From Gnetum montanum (lineage: Eukaryota > Streptophyta > Gnetopsida > Gnetales > Gnetaceae): 64,000 bases of DNA. Made by a program: the position numbers and the translations under genes. Every line of letters begins with the position of its first letter. The stretch's first letter is position 1. Below are positions 57,831 to 64,000 of this stretch, piece by piece. The notes beneath the pieces are model-generated. The model was not told where the DNA came from and did not search any database. It saw only the letters and a list, made by a program, of their open reading frames with translations. Location: positions 316,718-380,717 of the forward strand of contig MNCI01004656.1 in the NCBI GenBank assembly GCA_015680685.1. Reading direction: 5' to 3'.

Positions 57831-59400
57831 TCATGCTCTTACATCACAATTCTAGATTTTAATGGATCATGGGACATACACCATTGTATCATCATCCACA
57901 TGTTATGGGAATTATTCATTAGTGATAGCAATAACACTCCTTGGCTTTTAAATCCTATTGATGCCAACATTGCCCATACTATGCATGGGGATATGATTAA
58001 CAAGTCTAACCCCTTGGCACCAAGCACAGAGAAAGTTAATTTGTATGAGGACATCTTGGGGCCCGATTCATATTGGCAAGCTTGTTGTGGTAGTTACATT
58101 GCCACACCATGATGGCATAGACATAACAGCTCAAGTGGTGTAGAATGTGGGTTACGTAATGGTTGCAGAGGTGGCATAACTGACGGTGGTGATGTTGGGA
58201 GTTACATGCATTAAGTAGAGATGCAAGACGTGGTTGTAACTTATAGTGAATATGGTGGATAACATGGTGATAGTGGTGGGAGTTACGAAGGTGGTGGGTA
58301 AAGTAAGACATGATGGTAGCTACACTAGGTGAGTGGTGGTAACTATCAGCAAGTTACAATTGTAGTAAGCAACGATAGGTGATAACTAAAATCAACATGG
58401 GATGTGGGCATTTAAAACCACTAGACAAGATGCTATAAAAGTAGAATAGGGGGAAAAACCTAGAATAGAGGGGGGAAGCAAAGGGGAGAATGGAAGGGAT
58501 CTCCCAAGGGCTAGCCTCTCTCTCATCAGAGCCAACCTTTCCCTCACATTGGGGGTTAGCCTCTCTCTCACATTGGAGGCTAGCCTCTATCTCATCAGGG
58601 TTCAGCCTCTCCTCTCTCCGATGACATGCGTGGTAGATAGAATAGTGTGCATGCCAAGAAATAAAGGTTATGAATGATGTGTGTGCAGCATGCAGAGAAA
58701 ATAGTAGTGACATCTCTCTCTCTCTCCTCCCTTTCCCAACATATGATAGTAGATAGAACTGCAAACTATAATGGAGGTAGTGACGTGTAATGATGGCAGG
58801 TGATACAGTCAATAGTAGAGTGGATCTCTTAGCCTCTCCTCCATCTTGTAGCCACGTTAGCAGATAGTGCACTGTTCTCTCTTCTTTCTCTCTTTGGCAA
58901 TAGTGATGTGTGCATTAGGAAACTACGTGGCATGCGTCAAGAGTTTCTAATTGCAGCAACATTATAGGCGTCAAATGTAGCACCGTGTGTGAGGTTTTGT
59001 TTTTCCTCCCTCCCAATGGCGGTCAATAGGTGTGTGACTCATGAAAGTCAACAGGTGATGTAGATAATGCATGGCGAATGATGGTGCACATGGCAAGCTC
59101 TTACACGGTTGATGTTAGCAATTGTAGTAGGTGGTCTTTCTCCCACTAGTAGAGGGTAAGGGATGGCAACATTCCCATAGTGGGAATGACCTCTCTCTTC
59201 CTCTTAGTAGTGGTGACACATGTAGATAGCGAAATAGTGGTAGATGCGTCAACTATCTAGCTAGTAGTGGTGGAACAAATCTATCTTTTTCTCTCCTCTC
59301 TAGTGATGGTAGAGGTCTTCTTGCCTAGCAGTGGGCACCGCCAGTAGTAGTAGCAGGGACTAGGAAAAAGTTTAAATTTTCTAGTTACCTATTGTATTTT
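57831..59400 (+). other. possible LTR or promoter region with GTTAC/GTAAC array; CT-rich repeats
   Basis: 58090-58400 carries many GTTAC and GTAAC words in both orientations. CTATAAAAG at 58433 is a good TATA box. Downstream are repeated GCTAGCCTCTCTCTCAT units (58510-58620) and CT microsatellites near 58712 and 58880. The arrangement (motif array, TATA, long leader) resembles the LTRs in this window, but no partner LTR or terminal inverted dinucleotides could be assigned. The 172-codon minus-strand ORF across it is judged spurious. Confidence 0.35.
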
Positions 59401-60055
59401 CATAAAGTCTTGAAGTTCAAGATAGTTATCTAATTTAGATTCCCTTGACTTTTTTTTGGTTTGCTTTAATTTTTGAACATCACATAGCCCTCTTCAGCTA
59501 AGACTATTCTAGGGTTTCCATACCCATATGGGAGGCATCCTAGGCAATAGTTTTCTGAAATGATTTTTTATTCCCAATGTTGGTGCATTCAAAATTTATT
59601 CATCAATAAACCTAAGTAGTTCTAGGAGAAGAAGAATATGCTTGATTCTAAATAAGTAATGAAGAAAATGCATCACAATTATTATGAGCGATAGAGACAC
59701 AGGAAATTTATTGATTTGTATCAAACTTTTGATTCTCTCATGCCACCTTCATCATATAGTTTTTGCTATAATCTAAAAGTACAAGGCTAATGAAGGTTTT
59801 ATCATGTTTGAAAATCACAATCCTACTAGGCCAGATGATGATTGGGGTATAAAGTTTAATTACAGTAGTGGATATCCTACAACCATTAGCATGCATGTTC
59901 ATGTTTGAGAAACTCCTGTTAATGTTGGACAAAGGATTCAGAAACAAGTTCTAAAGCACAAAAGCTAGGGGAACCGATGGTGCATCATCCTATTTTAACT
60001 TACTAGAAGGTACCTAATCTCATTAAAATTTATATTTTAAGAATTTAACAAAGAA
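59401..60055. other. AT-rich DNA, nothing recognised
   Basis: No family motif on either strand. Confidence 0.4.
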
Positions 60056-60414
60056 ATGGAGTTTTCTTTGTATGTTCTCTCTCTTTCAAATGAGCTCAAA
60101 ATTCCTTTTAAGTATTTGAGAGACGACAAGCCTCATGGTTCTGCAAGTGATCTTTACCACTTTAAGGATTTGATTGTGGAGGATGATCTTGCAAATATTT
60201 TTTCTCAAGTGCAATGTTTGCTATAATTTTCCTCTTGTAGATATGCTTGATGCTTACTAAGATGGTGAGTGGACAATTTGCATGTGGCATGGACAATTTT
60301 CATGAGTCTTTGACACTAGAGTTGGAGGGGTAGCAACATGCACGTTGTGATTTCATGGATCTCTTCATTTCAACATTGAGAGAAGTGTACCATCAAATGC
60401 AATATAGTAAATGA
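60056..60414 (+). pseudogene. unrecognised coding-like segment
   Basis: A 56-codon ORF (ATG 60056 to TAA 60226) reads MEFSLYVLSL...YLRDDKPHGSASDLYHF. After 45 bp a second stretch (60271-60414) reads ACGMDNFHESLTLELEG, one TAG, then QHARCDFMDLFISTLREVYHQM to TGA. Composition looks protein-like and the two stretches may be parts of one gene separated by an intron or decay. I cannot name the family, and it has no counterpart elsewhere in the window. Confidence 0.35.
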
Positions 60415-61739
60415 TGTTTTTAATATATATAGTTATTTTGTAGAAAAAAAAGAAAGGAAAATTATTCAATGTCCTATATGTATGAAATAAGTGTCAATTA
60501 TAATTTTTTTAATGGTAGTGATAATTAACTATCATGTTGGTTGTAACTTTTCTTAGTGGGTGCAACCAAATTTTAATTTCCCCTAATGTTGTAATGACTA
60601 AATAGGACACTTGTAAACTATAGATTTTTAATCTCCATGGTGATTATAACTACTAGACACTTGTCAAGTATAGAATTTTTCTCTATGGTAGTTACAACTA
60701 ACTACCATAAGATTTGTAACTACCCTTAATGTTTGATGATGATTGTAATTGCCCAAAAGCCATTATAAAAATGGATTCAGGTGTGGATTTTAGGGGAAAT
60801 TGGTAGAAGCAACTTTAAAGAATATTAATGATTTCTTGTAAAGCATGGCTTGTTAAAAACATTAATTCTGCTACTTTTTTTTAATCCTATGGGTTCATTT
60901 CTTCCTATTTTATTTTAGTTACTTAGCTAATAGTTTAGATAGTATCATGCTTAGCATTTAATTTTGGGATTTTTTTCAGGTTGCTTTTATGGCTCTATTT
61001 TTGCACAATATTAGACTTCTATTAAGGTTTGCCATAAAAAAGCCTATGTTGTGGAAAAGCATCTAAAGCAATTTAATTGTATTATCTTAATGAATTGCCT
61101 ATTTTGAGCATAGAGAACTTAGGAAAATATTTGGTATTTTGAGATGAATGAAATAGCTTCATTGTTTTAAAGTATATTTCTTTGGTATTTAAATCTTGAA
61201 ATTGTCAATTTTTTTCAGGGATCTATTAAATGCAATTTTTGACAACTATTAACTAGCCAAAATAGAAGCTCATACTTTATCATTTACAAAGAATTTTTGG
61301 TAGTGTAATAATATTGTCTTTTATGAAATTTCTTGTTAAGCTCATAGGGTTTGGAAAATTCATAGTTAGATTAAATTAGAATAGCTTTATTGTGAAGTGT
61401 TTTTTCATGTTAGCTTATTTTGCTTAAATGCTTGAGATATCATACAAATCTACTTTCTTTATTTTGCTAGAAATTTTTTTGTTATAATGGCCAATTACAA
61501 TTTCATACACAACCCAACTATTTCACATCCACAATAGAAAACACATAGTCACATTTAGTTCATTTCATAACCACTAAGTCAATTTGGAGGTATTTAGGCC
61601 TTGGTGTTGCCAAAGACTAGTAAGCATCTAAATCCTATTTGAAGAACAGCTTTACATCCTATGATCCGAAAGGTCATGAGACTAGAGGACCCCAACATTA
61701 GCAATTCCAAATGATTGCCAACATTATTATGCTAATGAG
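60415..61739. other. AT-rich DNA with a second GTTAC/GTAAC array and TATA box
   Basis: 60500-60740 has GTAAC, GTTAC and related words (GGTTGTAAC, GTAGTTACAACTAAC, TTGTAACTACC) and then CATTATAAAAATGG (60761-60774). This may be part of another LTR. The rest to 61739 shows nothing. Confidence 0.35.
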
Positions 61740-62720
61740 AGAAGGTCAATGAAGGATCTATATTAATTTCTAGCTATTGAACATGACAACTTTCGAGGAT
61801 CATTTTCCATTTCTCTCTGTTGACCAATTGGACATTATTGTAGGTTAAAAGTATTACATAATACTATATGGCTATAGTGGCTATAATAAAATTCTAATAG
61901 CCTAGAAGATAAGTTCAAGACTACACTTATAACTTCCTAGGAACATTTGCATATAAGAAAATGTCTTTTGGCCTATGTAATGATGTTCCAATGCTTAGTT
62001 CCTAGTATCTTTCAAAATGAAATTGGAAATGGTGTGGAAGTTTTAATGGATGACTTATCCTTCTATGGCTCTAATTTTGATCAGGTCCTCAACTAGTTAA
62101 AATAGTTATTAGAACATTATGTAGAAACCAGTCGTAATATCAATTGGAAAAAATTCCAATCTTTGATATTGGGTGTCAAGAAAATGGAATAGAGGTGGAT
62201 CTTGAAAAGATTTGAATGATTCAAGAAATTATTCAAAAGTCATAGATAGTGAAAGATATTAAATTTTTCCTTGGACACATTAGCTACTATGATGATTCAT
62301 TAAAGATTTCTATAATATTGGCAAACCACTAATAAAATTAATGAAAAAGGATTCAACATTTAAATGAATTAAGGAATGTGAACAAGTATTCAAACCTGTA
62401 AACCAAATGCTAGTAGAAAATCCCATACCACAAGATCCTAACTAGTTCAAACCTTTTCATATTATGATACATGCATTCAATTTTGATTTAGGGGTTGTAC
62501 TCATATAATTGAATGATTAGAAATGTCCATACTACATTCATTGTAGAAGTAGAAGTATCATAAGTGCATAACTAAACTACACCATAATAGAAATGGAGCT
62601 CATGGTAGTGATGTATACCTTATAGAAATTTAGACACATGTTCTTGTATATCTAATTTTTATGTACACAAATCGTAATACAAACTAGTTCTTTACAAACA
62701 AGCCAATGATTGGTGTTGTA
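61740..62720 (+). pseudogene. highly decayed gypsy RT and RNase H
   Basis: Recognisable fragments: LLNMTTFEDHFPF (61775-61813), YGYSGYNKI (61867-61893), a shifted FGLCN, and VEVLMDDLSFYGSNFDQ (62035-62085), whose active-site Asp pair is intact. RNase H fragments follow (PFHIMIHAFNFDLG; LNYTIIEMELMVV). It is of the OTA type but more decayed than B-F, so probably older. No LTRs assigned. Confidence 0.75.
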
Positions 62721-62748
62721 TCCATTTTTTCTTTCTTCATTAGTTAGA

Positions 62749-63625
62749 TGTTTGAGTGTGGTGTGGGGATACCTCTTTTGAGTCCTTTTTTAATCCCTAC
62801 AAGTAGTCAATTGAATACTTTGGAAAGTTGGGAAGATGTCTTAGACATCGAGAAGACATCTAAACCAAAAGCTAGCATGTGATAGAAGACATTCCAACTG
62901 ACTAGGTGACATGTTGCTAGGAAAGGAGACATCTATCTTAGGAAGGAGAAGTATTTAGGAAGATGTCTATCCAAAATAGGAAATGTCTCTAGGAAGACAT
63001 CATACCATAGGAGGATACATGTTTTTTGAAAGCCAGGCTTGATAGGAAGACATCTTGTCAAGCCTATAGATGTCTTGTATTACTAAGGAAAGTTTTGAGC
63101 TAGCATTTCCAAGTTAGAAAACAACTAGAAGAATAAGATCAAGGATAGGGACAACTAAGAATCTTCAAGTTAGTCATGAAAAAGGTTTTTATAAGTTTCT
63201 TGGTCTTGTAATTCATAACTATTGGTTTTTTATTTTCATGATAACATAATGAGAAAAGTACAAGTGTGAGATTGCATAAGAGTGGTTTGCATCTCCATGA
63301 TCAATTATGTGTATTTGGTCTTTGTAACTCTTCTATGTGTGTGTGAGGTATTAATCCTATGTATGTGGGAGAGATAAAAATTAATTTTCCATTACATTGA
63401 GGTTGACCATGTTTGTGGTTGTAGAGCCTCATGCTTGATAATATTGTTGAGTATGTGAGTGTCGTGTTATGGGTTGTGAACCTATTGTATTTGTAATTTT
63501 CTTTGGAATTAATAAAATACAACTAGTTTTCCTGTTTTCTAGTAATTTAATTATTAATCATACATTCTATATTCAATGTGTTTTGAAGGGTTAAAGAAAA
63601 TTGAAGTGACCTTACTCTAATGTTA
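62749..63625 (+). repeat. LTR of a tRNA-Met-primed retrotransposon (5' LTR, limits approximate)
   Basis: The right end is fixed within a few bases by the PBS at 63627. The left end is uncertain (TGTTTGAGTGTGG at 62749 is one candidate). Within it, 62831-63077 holds about nine copies of GAAGACATC or its complement. AATTAATAAAATAC near 63507 may be a polyadenylation signal. It is unrelated to the LTRs of A-F. Confidence 0.55.
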
Positions 63626-63626
63626 T

Positions 63627-63638
63627 TAGTATCAGAGC
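63627..63638 (+). other. primer-binding site, initiator tRNA-Met type
   Basis: TAGTATCAGAGC differs at one position from TGGTATCAGAGC, the PBS used by most plant copia elements and by gypsy chromoviruses. Confidence 0.8.
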
Positions 63639-63696
63639 ATTAGGTTTATTATTGTTGGTTGGAATTTCATTGTGGATTTTTATGTCTATTTTAGAT

Positions 63697-64000
63697 GGTT
63701 TCTATGAAGAAACAAGTTCAAGCCCTAAACAGAGATATGAACAACATGAAATGTACCTTTTAGTTGATTGTTAAACATGGATGAGATTAGTGCTAAGGCA
63801 AATAGGAATGTAGGTTCCAATCATATTCAAACTTGCAGTGGTGATGAGAATTTATGTTTGAATGATAATGAAGAAGTTTCTCAGCCTAGAGGAGTGGGAG
63901 TAGATGAAGAGGACGATCATTCAACCTATGAAAATGTGGAAACCCATCAGCCTAGGATTCTAGAGGAAGGGAATTCAAATCCTCATGTTAGATTTCCAAG
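63697..64000 (+). pseudogene. gag start of the tRNA-Met-primed element (runs off the window)
   Basis: Soon after the PBS: MVSMKKQVQALNRDMNNMK (63697 on), then a frameshift and a Glu/Asn/Asp-rich stretch (DENLCLNDNEEVSQPRGVG, 63843 on) ending NPHVRFP at the window edge. The start resembles gag of plant gypsy chromoviruses, which is a recollection. Copia cannot be excluded because pol is outside the window. Confidence 0.5.

Noticed and set aside
58354-58872. 172-codon minus-strand ORF
   Set aside because: It lies over CT microsatellite and repeated CTCTCTCAT units, has no family motif, and its length is explained by the low stop content of the repeat.

Overview
The window is plant nuclear DNA, probably from a gymnosperm or another large, repeat-rich seed-plant genome. 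The evidence is many nested, heavily mutated LTR retrotransposons of the Ogre/Tat/Athila (OTA) type of Ty3/gypsy, primer-binding sites matching plant tRNA-Asp, and one plant-type alpha carbonic anhydrase 3' gene part with small GT-AG introns. No species can be named from sequence alone. No CRISPR arrays, rRNA genes, intact tRNA genes or prokaryotic genes are visible.

Layout. Element B (1-2769, continuing at 9202-11077) is a plus-strand OTA remnant that has lost most of pol. Element A (2770-9201, minus strand) is nested in it: a gag-only, non-autonomous element with two LTRs, a 5-bp target duplication and a small 3' ORF. B ends in a truncated LTR fused directly to the RNase H/integrase part of element C (11078-18290). 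C carries a long extra coding region between integrase and its 3' LTR. A short stretch of host DNA (18291-19164) is followed by element D (19170-32180), a complete 13-kb insertion with a perfect CAAAG target duplication and a 635-bp assembly gap, which also has the extra 3' coding region. Host DNA resumes at 32186 and holds the last three exons of an alpha carbonic anhydrase (34152-34821). After AT-rich DNA with a minus-strand Ty1/copia fragment (38560-39350) comes element E (40332-50233), the best-preserved OTA element, with both LTRs, PBS, gag, protease, RT, RNase H, integrase and PPT. Element F (52120-about 57830) has a 5' LTR, gag and pol but no 3' end, and contains a suspicious 157-bp inverted block between single Ns. 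The last 6 kb holds LTR-like promoter regions, an unrecognised coding-like segment, a very decayed gypsy RT (61740-62720) and the LTR, PBS and gag start of a different retrotransposon using initiator tRNA-Met (about 62750-64000).

How the parts relate. A-F share one plan: LTRs starting TGATRA; a very short U3 (83-135 bp before TATAAATA) filled with one short motif in both orientations; a long, conserved R-U5 ending near CACTCATCA; a tRNA-Asp PBS; gag with a short CX2CX3HX4C knuckle; and OTA pol. A G-rich PPT-like box recurs after the pol (or gag) region. Some also carry a third reading region in the env-like position (C, D, and a short single-frame version in A). The U3 motif differs by family: GATATC in A and E, TTGAY/RTCAA in C, D and F. 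That modular U3 and the 3' ORF are the two most interesting features here. All retroelement genes are broken by stops and frameshifts; only the carbonic anhydrase exons look undamaged.
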